A model generated the notes under the pieces. The model was given only the letters and a program-made list of their open reading frames with translations, did no database searches and had not been told where the DNA came from. DNA of 64,000 nucleotides from Lachnotalea sp. AF33-28 (GTDB lineage: Bacteria; Bacillota; Clostridia; Lachnospirales; Lachnospiraceae), in the NCBI RefSeq assembly GCF_003477885.1, contig NZ_QUEE01000005.1:204571-268570 (forward strand). The letters run 5' to 3'. Made by a program: the position numbers and the translations under genes. This document shows positions 27,709 through 36,700 of this stretch, piece after piece. The number at the start of each line of letters is the position of its first letter. The stretch's first letter is position 1.

Positions 27709-29907
27709 TCAGGCATCTTCCTTTAAGGTCTGCATCTGCAGCTGAGCGGTTACCAGCTGGTAGTAGATGCCCTTTTGTTCCAGCAGTTCGTTGTGTGTGC
27801 CGCATTCCGCGATCTTATGCCCGTCTATGACGATCAGGCGGTCGGCATCCTTTAATGTGGACAGGCGGTGGGCGATGGCCAGCGTGGTTCTGCCGGCGGT
27901 CAGCCTCTGCAGCGCTTTCTGTATCAGGTATTCGCTTTCCGTATCCAGGCTGGATGTGGCCTCGTCCAGGATCAGAAGCTTAGGATCATTTAAAATAGCC
28001 CGGGCGATGGCAATCCTCTGCCGTTCACCGCCGGAGAGATTAAAGCCTTTCTCGCCCACATAGGTGTTGTAGCCGTTGGGCGTCTTGCAGATGAAGTCGT
28101 GGGCGTTGGCCATTTTGGCGGCGCGGATGATCTCCTCGTAGGTGGCGTCCGGCTTGGCAAAACGCATGTTGTTGAGAATGGTGTCTGAGAAGAGGAAGGT
28201 CTCCTGCAGCACCACGCCGATCTGCCGGTGGAAATCTTCCAGCCGGTAATCGTTGATGTTGATCCCGTCGATCAGCAGTTCTCCGTCATCCACATCATAC
28301 AGGTGCATGACCAGGTTGATCAGCGTGGATTTGCCGGTGCCGGAGGCGCCGACGATGCCGATCATCTCTCCCTTTTTAATCTCAAAATTAATCTTATCCA
28401 GCACCGTTTCATAGGAACGGTAGCCGAAACAGACATCTTTAAATACCACATCGCCCTTAATCTCCCGGCTTATGGGATGCTCGGCGTTGTGTATCTTGGG
28501 CTGCTCATCCAGCACGTCATAGATACGTTCCAGGCTGGTTAACATCTGCACAATCATTCGGGGCAGGTGGGTCATCCAGCCCAAAGGTCCGTAGAGCATG
28601 GTGGCATAGGTGATGAACTGCAGCAGCTGACCCAGCGACAGGCTTCCGTCCAGCGCCTTAAAGCCGCCCAGCGCCGTCACGAAATAGATGCCCATGCCCA
28701 TGATGAATGTCAGCATGGGGTAAAACGCCGCCCAGAATACCTCATTGTTTTTCTGGATATTGGCATAGGTCTGCGATACCGCCTTAAAGCGCTCGGATTC
28801 GTACTGTTCCTTGCCGAAGGATTTCACAACCCTTATGCCGGAGATCACATCCTGCAGCGCGCTGTTATTGTCGTCGCCCTTCTTGGACTGCATGTGGAAC
28901 CTGCGGTGGATCACCTTGCGAAAGCCCACCGACAGGGAGAAGGCCAGAGGCAGAAATACGATGGACAGAAGCGTCAGGCCGGGGCTGATGGTCAGCATGA
29001 CGATGATCGCTCCCAGCATCAGCACGATCTGGTAGAAGATGCTGCCAAAGGCATCCTCCATGAATTTCCGTATATTGGCGGAATCATTGTTAATGCGGTT
29101 CATCAGTTCGCCGGGACGGCGGTCCTGAATGAAGGAAAGCGTGAGTATCTGGATCCTGTGATACAGCTTTTCACGGATGTCCATGCTGATTCCGGCGCCC
29201 AGCTTGGCGCTCCAGAGGCTGCGCAGATAGCGCGTGATGATGGACAGCACGGTGATTACGGCCATGATCAGGATAAAACGGATGACAGCCGGGACATTTC
29301 CGTGGCCGGACAGCAGGGTGTCGTCGATAAAACGCTGCTGGAATATGGGGCCGGCCAGGTTGATGGCGGAGGCGAAGAGCATCATGAGCGCCACCTGCAG
29401 AAACTGCCGCTTATAATTGGAACAGAGGCGGACAAATTTCATCAGTGTGACATGCTTGCCCTCGCATTTGGGGCAGACTCTGGTGCCGGGAAGGGCTCTG
29501 CCGCATTTGGGGCAGGTCTTTTCATATTCCCTGTTTTCCACGGTCCGCCGGCTCCCCTCCATCATGAGCATGCCGCCCTTGGCGATGGATGCGAACCGGG
29601 AGATCTGCTTCATGGAGAATCTGGCCACATGCCTGGCGGTGTCCGTGTCCTTTTCCGTCACCACCAGGATGCCGCTGTTGACCTGCGATTCGCATTTCAT
29701 GGCGGAGAGCTCTGCCAGTTCTTTTTCATATACAATCTGCCTGTCTTCCACGATGATCAGGCGGTTGTTTGTCAGTATGCCGTAGGAGCTGTTAGTGAAC
29801 TGCCCCTGGCGGTTGATGTCAAAAGGGGAGCTGTAGCGGATCTCCTCCTTATCCCGCAGCTGAAACAGACTTAAGATCTCCTGCGGCAGCTTTACATTTA
29901 ATTCCAT
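27709..29907 (-). CDS. ABC exporter half-transporter with N-terminal PH-like domain and zinc ribbon
   Basis: 732 residues from the ATG six bases after GAGG. Residues ~1-120 are a beta-rich domain (SYGILTNNRLIIVEDRQIVY). A zinc ribbon CPKCGRALPGTRVCPKC follows (~133-149), then six membrane helices (~165-450). The ATPase domain has GASGTGKST, LSGGERQRIAIARA and LLILDEATSSLD. It is the last gene of the exporter-DUF1854-exporter set; the other half-transporter has the same unusual front end, so the two probably form a heterodimer. Cargo unknown. Confidence 0.9.
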   Translation of the reverse strand: MELNVKLPQEILSLFQLRDKEEIRYSSPFDINRQGQFTNSSYGILTNNRLIIVEDRQIVYEKELAELSAMKCESQVNSGILVVTEKDTDTARHVARFSMKQISRFASIAKGGMLMMEGSRRTVENREYEKTCPKCGRALPGTRVCPKCEGKHVTLMKFVRLCSNYKRQFLQVALMMLFASAINLAGPIFQQRFIDDTLLSGHGNVPAVIRFILIMAVITVLSIITRYLRSLWSAKLGAGISMDIREKLYHRIQILTLSFIQDRRPGELMNRINNDSANIRKFMEDAFGSIFYQIVLMLGAIIVMLTISPGLTLLSIVFLPLAFSLSVGFRKVIHRRFHMQSKKGDDNNSALQDVISGIRVVKSFGKEQYESERFKAVSQTYANIQKNNEVFWAAFYPMLTFIMGMGIYFVTALGGFKALDGSLSLGQLLQFITYATMLYGPLGWMTHLPRMIVQMLTSLERIYDVLDEQPKIHNAEHPISREIKGDVVFKDVCFGYRSYETVLDKINFEIKKGEMIGIVGASGTGKSTLINLVMHLYDVDDGELLIDGININDYRLEDFHRQIGVVLQETFLFSDTILNNMRFAKPDATYEEIIRAAKMANAHDFICKTPNGYNTYVGEKGFNLSGGERQRIAIARAILNDPKLLILDEATSSLDTESEYLIQKALQRLTAGRTTLAIAHRLSTLKDADRLIVIDGHKIAECGTHNELLEQKGIYYQLVTAQLQMQTLKEDA

Positions 29908-29950
29908 GGATAACCTCGTTTTCTGCACCGGTATCCGGCGCGGTATTTAA

Positions 29951-30511
29951 CTAAAGAAACAGCCCTATTTTTTTCAGCTCCTTATTGGAGAGCTTTCGGG
30001 TATCCGGTATCTCAAAACGGTTCTCATCCAGATCCGTGATGAGCAGGCGTGTGTCGGTTAAGTGCACCACCGCGTTGCCGCTCATATGGATGGCAAAGCG
30101 GCAGGGGCCGTGATCCGTCACCACGTCAAAATAGGCGAAGCCGTATTCTTCTTTTACATTCTTCACTTTTTTGATGATCGGCGTAAAATAGCGCAGTTCC
30201 ATCTGTTCGGTCAGCATCTGCCTTGTTTCTTCGTCCACATCCTGATCCAGGTCGTGGATGATGCCGATCTCGCGGGCTTTCTCATCCGCCTCGCGGATGG
30301 ATATATATAGATTTTTGCCGGTGAAAGGAAAGGTGCGGAACACCTGAACCCTCGCGTAATGTTTATCTTCCGTATCCAGAGAGACAAAGCCGCCCGGTGT
30401 GCGCCGGAACGTGCTGTTGTTTCTGTCCAGATAGTTCAGGGCCAGCATGGCTTCGGTTTCCGCCTCCATCTGCTCCAGATCAAATTCTTCTGCGTATAAA
30501 TCCTGTTCCAT
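29951..30511 (-). CDS. DUF1854 domain protein
   Basis: 186 residues, ATG after GAGGT. The typical DUF1854 run is present: VFRTFPFTGKNLYISIREAD (~residues 57-76), EIGIIHDLDQD, RYFTPIIKKVKNVKEEYGFAYFDVVTDHGPC (~128-158), and TRLLITDLDENRFEIPD near the end. No membrane helix. It is encoded between the two exporter halves with gaps of 28 and 43 bases, so it is almost certainly an accessory of that transporter. Elsewhere DUF1854 proteins also sit next to ABC exporters; the biochemical role is not known. Confidence 0.88.
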   Translation of the reverse strand: MEQDLYAEEFDLEQMEAETEAMLALNYLDRNNSTFRRTPGGFVSLDTEDKHYARVQVFRTFPFTGKNLYISIREADEKAREIGIIHDLDQDVDEETRQMLTEQMELRYFTPIIKKVKNVKEEYGFAYFDVVTDHGPCRFAIHMSGNAVVHLTDTRLLITDLDENRFEIPDTRKLSNKELKKIGLFL

Positions 30512-30539
30512 AATCTACCTCATTTCTTCATTTCTGTCA

Positions 30540-32879
30540 TTATTCCAGACCCCTCATGGCCAGCGCCTTGGTCTGCAGTTCTCTAAGCTTGTAATAGGTT
30601 CCTTTTTTCTGCAAAAGCTCCTCGTGGGTGCCTTCTTCAGTGATGCGGCCCTCATCCATGACCACTAGACGGTCCGCGTCCCGCAGGGTGGAGAGCCGGT
30701 GGGCGATGGAGATGGTGGTGCGTCCCTTAATCAGGAAGTTAATGGATGCCTGTATGGCTTTTTCCGTTTCCGTATCCACAGAAGCGGTGGCCTCATCCAG
30801 GATCAGAATCTTGGGGTTAGCCAGTATGGCTCTCGCGATGGAGATGCGCTGCCGCTCCCCGCCGGAGAGCTCGCGGCCTGTGGCGCCGATGATCGTGTCA
30901 TAGCCGTCCGGCATCTTGCAGATGAAATCATGGGCGCTGGCTAAAACCGCGGCCTGCACCACTTCCTCTTTGGTTGCCTCGGGGTTGGCGTATGCGATGT
31001 TGCTGTATACGCTGCCCATAAATATGTAGGTTTCCTGTGAGACCATGGCTACATTGCGCCTAAGGTCCAGAAAAGCGATATCCTTTACAGGGACTCCGTC
31101 GATCAATATCTCGCCTTCATCCGGGTCGTACAGCCTGGAGATCATGTTGACCAGTGTGGTCTTGCCGGCGCCGGAGCGCCCTACGATGCCCAGCATCCGG
31201 CCGGCTTCCACATGGAGGCTGACATTTTTCAGTATGGTTTTGTTCTTATCATAAGAGAAGGTGACATTCTTTAGCTCGATATCGCCGCGCAGATCCTGCA
31301 TGTGCACCGGATTTTCCTTTTCCGTGATTTCAGGAAGGGAATCGATGATCTCAAACATACGCTGCGCGCTGCTCATGCTTTCCGCCCACCAGTGAAAGCT
31401 GAAGGCCAGAAAATCCAGCGGATTGTTCAACTGCGCCACGTAGCTGATGAAGGTGATCAGCACACCCAGCTCCAGATTGCCGTATTTAAAGAGCATGAAG
31501 CCGCCCAATCCCCATACCAGCAGGTTGGAGAAGCTCTCCACCGCCGCATAGAGCACGGTGAATCGGTTGTCGAAACGCACCAGATCCACATCGGCGCGCA
31601 TGAGCTTGCGGTTGTATTTGTCAAAGCGCGTGAGCTCCTTCTCTTCCTGGCCGAAGGCCTTGACCACGCGGGCTCCCGTCAGGTTGTCATTGACCCTGCC
31701 GTTTAAGGAGCGGCGGGCCCTGTGCCTGCTGGTAAAGAAGTTAAACAGGATCGGAGCCATCTTATAGCTGGTGAATAAAACCACCGGTATCCAGATCAGC
31801 ACCGGTATGGCCAGCTTCCAGTTGATCTTAAGCATGATGACGGCTGTGGCGATCAGTGAGAAGATGTTGGAGAACATATAGGGCAGGCCGTCGATAAAGA
31901 ATCCCGTAACCTCCTCCGAATCCCCCATGACCCTGGTCATCAGGCTGCCGGTCTGTTTGCTGTTGTAAAAACCCATGGACAGGCGGCCCATGGAATCGAA
32001 CACGTCTGTTTTAAGCTTCATCACCACGCCAGGGATGATCCTGGCATTTAAAACGCCCTGGATGATGCCGAAGATCTGTATGAACAGCTTCGTCATAAAC
32101 ATGGACAGAACCACCAGAAGCAGTGCGGTGACGAATTTGCCGGCCGGAAGGTTTAAAAATTCCAGAAAGTGCTCATCCCTTGCAAGCACCCGGTCGTACA
32201 GTATCGTACCGTTTAAGTAAGGCCATACCAGATTGAGCAGTGCGGTTGCGATGATGCAGACGAACATGCCTGCGATGCTGGCCGCGTATGGCTTAAAATA
32301 GCCCAATGTACGGAAGAACACGGAGCTTTTGTTCATGCATTTCGGGCAGATCCGGCGCTCCCGGTCCGGATACATGGTGCCGCATTTGGGGCAGTATTCC
32401 TCTTCCTTTTCCCCGCGAAGCACTTCCTCCGTAAGCTCCTTACCTTCCTTCAGCGCGGTGAAAACCGCGGCGAAATGGCGCAGCTGCGCCAGATACATGT
32501 TGGAGCACAGCGCCAGGCGGATATCCTCCCTGCCCTCCCCTTCGGGCCTGTAAAACAGGACGTTGGTGGCTACCTGTTTGAGCACCTGCATGGAAGCGGT
32601 CTCTGACACAGGCAGCAGGCTGGTCTCATAGGATTCGCTCCCCGCCGCTTTTTCCCTGCGGTCCACGCAGCCTTTGTACTGCTTCAGATACATGGGCCCC
32701 TTGACGGCCTGGGCGATCAGAACCTGCTTGTTTGTCAGAAGCAGCCAGCCGTCCACATACTTTTCCTCGAAATTCATATCGAAGCGGGCAAAGACAAGAC
32801 AGCTGTCCTCCGTGATGCCCTGTTCTTCCGCCAGAGTTTTTAATGCAGGCGGAAGCCTGCGGAATATTTCCTTATTCAA
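30540..32879 (-). CDS. ABC exporter half-transporter with N-terminal PH-like domain and zinc ribbon
   Basis: 779 residues. The start is taken as TTG at 32879, because an in-frame stop lies two codons upstream and the next Met is deep inside the conserved front domain; the ribosome site is weak. Residues ~1-160 are beta-rich (VDGWLLLTNKQVLIAQ). The zinc ribbon CPKCGTMYPDRERRICPKC (~167-185) precedes six membrane helices (~200-480). The ATPase motifs are GRSGAGKTT, LSGGERQRISIARA and LILDEATASVD. It is first in the exporter set, downstream of a small ORF and a terminator. Confidence 0.88.
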   Translation of the reverse strand: MNKEIFRRLPPALKTLAEEQGITEDSCLVFARFDMNFEEKYVDGWLLLTNKQVLIAQAVKGPMYLKQYKGCVDRREKAAGSESYETSLLPVSETASMQVLKQVATNVLFYRPEGEGREDIRLALCSNMYLAQLRHFAAVFTALKEGKELTEEVLRGEKEEEYCPKCGTMYPDRERRICPKCMNKSSVFFRTLGYFKPYAASIAGMFVCIIATALLNLVWPYLNGTILYDRVLARDEHFLEFLNLPAGKFVTALLLVVLSMFMTKLFIQIFGIIQGVLNARIIPGVVMKLKTDVFDSMGRLSMGFYNSKQTGSLMTRVMGDSEEVTGFFIDGLPYMFSNIFSLIATAVIMLKINWKLAIPVLIWIPVVLFTSYKMAPILFNFFTSRHRARRSLNGRVNDNLTGARVVKAFGQEEKELTRFDKYNRKLMRADVDLVRFDNRFTVLYAAVESFSNLLVWGLGGFMLFKYGNLELGVLITFISYVAQLNNPLDFLAFSFHWWAESMSSAQRMFEIIDSLPEITEKENPVHMQDLRGDIELKNVTFSYDKNKTILKNVSLHVEAGRMLGIVGRSGAGKTTLVNMISRLYDPDEGEILIDGVPVKDIAFLDLRRNVAMVSQETYIFMGSVYSNIAYANPEATKEEVVQAAVLASAHDFICKMPDGYDTIIGATGRELSGGERQRISIARAILANPKILILDEATASVDTETEKAIQASINFLIKGRTTISIAHRLSTLRDADRLVVMDEGRITEEGTHEELLQKKGTYYKLRELQTKALAMRGLE

Positions 32880-32931
32880 TGTTTCTTACCGGCACTCGCG
32901 TGCCTTTCCCCTTTCTTCTATACTGATAATC

Positions 32932-32942
32932 GTAACAGTTCA
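32932..32942. repeat. IS66-type end-like motif
   Basis: A solitary GTAACAGTTCA, identical to the copies at 3024 and 48635, in the leader region of the exporter set. Confidence 0.4.
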
Positions 32943-32955
32943 GCTATTTTTGCAC

Positions 32956-32990
32956 AAAAAAAGCCCTTTCCCGGTTACGGAAAAGGGCTG
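32956..32990 (-). terminator. Rho-independent terminator or attenuator between the small ORF and the exporter genes
   Basis: Read on the minus strand: AGCCCTTTTCC pairs with its near complement (one bulged base, seven-base loop), then seven T. It lies 13 bases after the small ORF stop and before the exporter TTG. Transcripts reaching the exporter from the upstream promoter must read through it. Confidence 0.8.
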
Positions 32991-33003
32991 ACGGTTTCCT
33001 GGA

Positions 33004-33141
33004 TCAGAACGCAGAGCTGGTTTGGGCAGGACACCATGCAGGTTTTTTCGCAAACGGATGCTGTGATGACGGTAAAGTTGTATTGGTAACTAAATTATCT
33101 CTGTTACGAAATGCGATGGAACGATTGATTGTTCTGAACAT
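33004..33141 (-). CDS. Small ORF of 45 codons upstream of the DUF1854 exporter
   Basis: Not a recognised family. The ATG stands eight bases after AAAGGAGG and about 36 bases behind a consensus promoter, and a terminator follows the stop. The peptide begins MFRTINRSIAFRNRDNL and ends KKPAWCPAQTSSAF. It is basic (four Arg, two Lys, one Asp), with a single Cys at position 37 next to Trp, no membrane helix and no double-Gly leader. It may be a leader peptide controlling read-through into the exporter, or a small secreted or modified peptide that the exporter carries. Expression signals are strong; function is open. Confidence 0.65.
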   Translation of the reverse strand: MFRTINRSIAFRNRDNLVTNTTLPSSQHPFAKKPAWCPAQTSSAF

Positions 33142-33183
33142 GTTGTCTGCCTCCTTTCTCTAATTTTTCAGCGGTCTTTTATT

Positions 33184-33212
33184 AGTATAGAACGGCATGG
33201 GAGATATGTCAA
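33184..33212 (-). promoter_or_regulatory. Consensus sigma-A promoter for the small ORF
   Basis: TTGACA (33207-33212 on the minus strand), 17-base spacer, TATACT (33184-33189). Predicted start of transcription is near 33177, leaving a short leader before the AAAGGAGG site. Confidence 0.8.
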
Positions 33213-33314
33213 ACGAATTTTTTTGATATTTTATACTTTTTTATGATATATTTCATCTTCTATTGTAGTTTTTATATAAACACAGTGAAATCTTCCAGCG
33301 TTGCGCACGGCGTT

Positions 33315-33342
33315 TTGACAGTGATTTTACCGATTTTATAAA
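33315..33342 (+). promoter_or_regulatory. Sigma-A promoter for the HAD/peptide-import operon
   Basis: TTGACA, 16-base spacer, TATAAA, divergent from the small-ORF promoter. A 7-bp hairpin (ACCGCCG with CGGCGGT, 33347-33371) follows in the leader and could be an attenuator or operator. Confidence 0.65.
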
Positions 33343-33419
33343 AAATACCGCCGGAAAGTTTACACGGCGGTGTTATTCTGATGCTTGTAAACGACAGGAG
33401 GAAAAGAGGGAGCTTGCTG

Positions 33420-34097
33420 ATGATCCGGTATATATGGTTTGACCTGGGCCTTACGCTGGTCGGAAACAATCATGCCGCCATCTATCAAAAGGTGCTGGCG
33501 GATCTGGGAGTGAAAAAGGAAATAAACGAAGTCGAGTGTGCATATCATCTGGCCAACAAGTATTTTATGCGGGAGCATCCGGGATGCCTTGGAAAAAAGG
33601 AAGGTGTCCGCGGCTATCTGGAAAAGCTGATGGAATACCTGCAGCTTGGCCGGGAAACGCAGCGGTTTCTCATCGGGATGGAGCAGGAAAACCCGTCTGT
33701 TTGCTGGAGAAAATTCCCCTTTACGGACGGTGTTTTAAACCGCCTGCACCAACGGGGCATAAAAACCGGGCTGATATCCAACTGGGATCACTCCTGCAGA
33801 AGGGTCCTGGAGGAAAACGGCCTGTTAAGCCTTATGGATACCGTTGTGATATCCTCCGAAGCCGGATGTGAGAAACCTGACCGCAGGATATTTGAGAGAG
33901 CTCTTTTGCTGGCGGGAGTGGAACCTTCGGAATGCCTTTATGTAGGGGATAATTATTATGATGACGCGGTGGGAGCGTCTGCGGCGGGAATGCGTACGCT
34001 TCTGATCAATCCGCCGGGGCGGCTTGGTATTGAAGAGCTTAAGTTTCCCGATGTGATTGAGAGCATACAGGATGTGGAACGCTATACTTATGATTAG
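33420..34097 (+). CDS. HAD family hydrolase
   Basis: 225 residues from the ATG after AGAGGGAG; an earlier in-frame ATG at 33381 lacks a site. Motif I is WFDLGLTLVG, where the second Asp of the usual DxDxT is replaced by Gly-Leu. Motif II is LISNWD, motif III the Lys in CEKPDRRIF, and motif IV VGDNYYDDAVGA. The altered motif I (DLGLT) is found in a subset of HAD proteins and may change the chemistry. It leads the peptide importer operon, 11 bases ahead of the binding protein. Confidence 0.8.
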   Translation: MIRYIWFDLGLTLVGNNHAAIYQKVLADLGVKKEINEVECAYHLANKYFMREHPGCLGKKEGVRGYLEKLMEYLQLGRETQRFLIGMEQENPSVCWRKFPFTDGVLNRLHQRGIKTGLISNWDHSCRRVLEENGLLSLMDTVVISSEAGCEKPDRRIFERALLLAGVEPSECLYVGDNYYDDAVGASAAGMRTLLINPPGRLGIEELKFPDVIESIQDVERYTYD

Positions 34098-34114
34098 AAG
34101 AGGAGAAAATGACA

Positions 34115-35737
34115 ATGAAGAAGAATCTGAAAAATATGCTGTGCATTTTTATGGCGGTATCAATGCTGATTTTGGCAGGATGCGGTAACTCTGCGGCAGG
34201 AACAGGCGCATCAGGGTCATCCGCCTCCGGAACATCCGCGGTAAGCGCCGGGAGTCCGGAGAGCCAAAAGACAGGAGAGGAAAGCACGGCGCCGGCACAA
34301 ACGGCGGGCACAGAGAATCAGGGGGAAAAGGTGGTGCGCATCAATGTGGGCTCCGAACCGGACAGCCTGGATCCGTGGATGTCCGCAGCCACCGATACGG
34401 AAGCCATCTTTATGAATGTTTTTGAAGGCCTCGTACGCTTTGATGAGGCCGGCAGTATCATTCCGGGACTGGCGGAAAGCTGGGATATCTCCAATGACAG
34501 CCTGACCTATACCTTTCATTTAAGAAAGAATGTAACATTTCATAATGGCAGCCCCATGACCTCGGAGGATGTGATCTATACCTATGAAAACCTCTCCGGT
34601 TTAAACGGTGAGAAGGCCATCTCATCCAAATTCAGCAGCATCACGAATCTGGAAGCTCCCGACGATTATACCGTGGTTATGACGCTCTCCGATGTGAATG
34701 CGGCCTTCCTGCAGTTTAATAAAATAGCCGTGCTGCCCAAAGGCTATGAGGAGCAGGCTGTGGCGCCGGTGGGCACCGGCCCGTTTCGGTTTGTGGAATA
34801 TGTGCCGGGCCAGAAGGTCGTCCTGGAGAAAAATACGGAGTACTATGATGAGAGCCGCATGCCCATGATCGACAAGGCGGAAATTTATATCATGACGGAT
34901 GAGAGCGCTGTGGTGACCGCACTGCAGTCCGGACAGCTGGACATTGCGGGTGTATCCGCAGAAAATGCCGAGATCTTAAGCGGTGAATTTGACATCTATA
35001 ACTCTCCGCAGAATATGGTGCAGATCTTTGCGCTGAACAACAGCGTGAAGCCGTTTGACAATGTGAAGGTGCGCCAGGCCATAAGCTATGTGATCGACAA
35101 GCAGCAGGTCATTGACGGCGTGTTCGGAGGTTATGCCACAGAGCTGTATTCCAATTTCAGCCCGGTGATGGGGACCTATTACAATGATCAGCTGGCAGAC
35201 ACATACACGGTGGATATTGAGAAAGCGAAGGAACTGCTGACCGAGGCCGGATATGGGGACGGATTCTCCATGACAATCACTGTTCCGGCCAACTATCAGA
35301 AGCATATTGACACGGCCCAGATCATTGTGGAGCAGTTAAAACAGGTGAATATCACGGCGGAAATCCAACTGATCGAGTGGGCGGCATGGCTGGAGGATGT
35401 GTACACCAACGCACAGTACCAGACAACCATCGTTGGCCTGACCGGAAAGCTGGATCCCAACGATGTGCTGGGGCGCTATACCACCACCTATGCCAAGAAT
35501 TTCTTTAAGTATGCCAACCCTGCCTATGACGGGCTGATCGAAAAGGCCATCAAGGAAACAGATGAAACTGTGAGGGCGGAATACTACAAGGAGTGCCAGA
35601 AGATTCTCACGGAAGACGCGGCCGCGGTCTGGATCTGCGATCCGAACCTGACCGTAGCTTCCAGAAAAGATTTAAAGGGATATACCTTCTATCCGGTTGG
35701 ATTTATGGACTTTAGCAAGATGTATTATGAGGACTGA
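34115..35737 (+). CDS. Peptide/nickel-type ABC importer substrate-binding lipoprotein
   Basis: 540 residues; ATG 34115 is nine bases from AGGAG, while ATG 34109 is too close. The lipoprotein signal peptide ends at LAGC (~residue 23). The SBP family 5 pattern is clear: PDSLDPWMSA, LAESWDISNDSLTYTFHLRKNVTFHNG (~125-151) and VRQAISYVIDKQQVIDGVFGG (~318-338). It captures peptides or a similar ligand for the four components encoded directly downstream. Confidence 0.92.
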   Translation: MKKNLKNMLCIFMAVSMLILAGCGNSAAGTGASGSSASGTSAVSAGSPESQKTGEESTAPAQTAGTENQGEKVVRINVGSEPDSLDPWMSAATDTEAIFMNVFEGLVRFDEAGSIIPGLAESWDISNDSLTYTFHLRKNVTFHNGSPMTSEDVIYTYENLSGLNGEKAISSKFSSITNLEAPDDYTVVMTLSDVNAAFLQFNKIAVLPKGYEEQAVAPVGTGPFRFVEYVPGQKVVLEKNTEYYDESRMPMIDKAEIYIMTDESAVVTALQSGQLDIAGVSAENAEILSGEFDIYNSPQNMVQIFALNNSVKPFDNVKVRQAISYVIDKQQVIDGVFGGYATELYSNFSPVMGTYYNDQLADTYTVDIEKAKELLTEAGYGDGFSMTITVPANYQKHIDTAQIIVEQLKQVNITAEIQLIEWAAWLEDVYTNAQYQTTIVGLTGKLDPNDVLGRYTTTYAKNFFKYANPAYDGLIEKAIKETDETVRAEYYKECQKILTEDAAAVWICDPNLTVASRKDLKGYTFYPVGFMDFSKMYYED

Positions 35738-35742
35738 CGAAT

Positions 35743-36684
35743 ATGATGTACTACTGCAGAAAGGCAGGCGGATTGCTCGTGACGCTGGCGCTGGTATCCC
35801 TGATCACCTTCGGGGTGTTCCAGATACTGCCGGGCAATCCGGCCTATATCATACTGGGCGTGGATGCGGATCCGATGCAGATTGAGGCCCTGGAACAGAG
35901 CATGGGGCTTGATAAACCGCTGTACCAGAGATATTTCAGCTGGATACGGGGGCTGTTTGCGGGAGACCTGGGGACATCCTTCCGCTATCAGCAGCCGGTG
36001 TCCCAGCTGATTACATCGGGGCTTACCGTGACCGGAAGCCTGGCGGTGATGACCATGCTCATGACCGTTCTGATCGGCATACCGGCCGGGATATGGCTGG
36101 CCGGGCACGGCGGCAGAAAATACAGCGTAGGTTTTTCCATGCTGTCCCAGATCAGCCTGTCCGTACCGGCATTCTGCATGGGGATTTTCCTGATCAACCT
36201 GTTTTCCGTGAGGCTTAAGTGGCTTCCGTCCATCGGGTATATTTCCTGGGCGGAGGACCCGGCAGGATGCATGCGTTCGCTGCTTCTGCCCTCGCTGTCC
36301 ATCGCCCTGGGTTCTTCAGCCGTGCTGATCCGCTACGTTAAGGTGTCCGTCACCAACCAGCAGAAGCAGGATTATGTCAGGACCGCTTACAGCAAGGGCC
36401 TTCGGAAATCAAAGGTGATGTACCGGCACGTGGTGCGCAATTCCCTGATTCCGGTCATCACGATCCTTGGCATGCTGACCGCCGATATCCTGGGTGGCAG
36501 CATCATCACGGAGAATGTGTTCTCACTTCCCGGCATCGGCCGCCTGATCTCTGTTTCCATCTCCAGCCGCGACCTGCCGCTTTTGCAGGGGCTGGTGCTT
36601 TACCTGGCGGTTATCGTCGTGCTGTGTAATTTTGCCGTGGACCTGGTCTATTCCGTGGTGGACCCCAGAATCAGACTGAAATAA
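35743..36684 (+). CDS. Peptide/nickel-type ABC importer permease, DppB type
   Basis: 313 residues, about six membrane helices. DppB marks include FGVFQILPGNPA, MGLDKPLYQRYFSWIRG and the coupling-loop region QDYVRTAYSKGLRKSKVMYRHVVRNSLIPVI (~205-235). It starts five bases after the binding protein gene and pairs with the next permease. Confidence 0.93.
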   Translation: MMYYCRKAGGLLVTLALVSLITFGVFQILPGNPAYIILGVDADPMQIEALEQSMGLDKPLYQRYFSWIRGLFAGDLGTSFRYQQPVSQLITSGLTVTGSLAVMTMLMTVLIGIPAGIWLAGHGGRKYSVGFSMLSQISLSVPAFCMGIFLINLFSVRLKWLPSIGYISWAEDPAGCMRSLLLPSLSIALGSSAVLIRYVKVSVTNQQKQDYVRTAYSKGLRKSKVMYRHVVRNSLIPVITILGMLTADILGGSIITENVFSLPGIGRLISVSISSRDLPLLQGLVLYLAVIVVLCNFAVDLVYSVVDPRIRLK

Positions 36685-36700
36685 ATATCGGGGGATTCTT

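Noticed and set aside
28567..29874. 435-codon open frame on the plus strand
   Set aside because: It is wholly antisense to the exporter gene at 27709-29907, whose ABC motifs are complete. The product is low-complexity His/Gln/Asp-rich, typical of a reverse-strand shadow.
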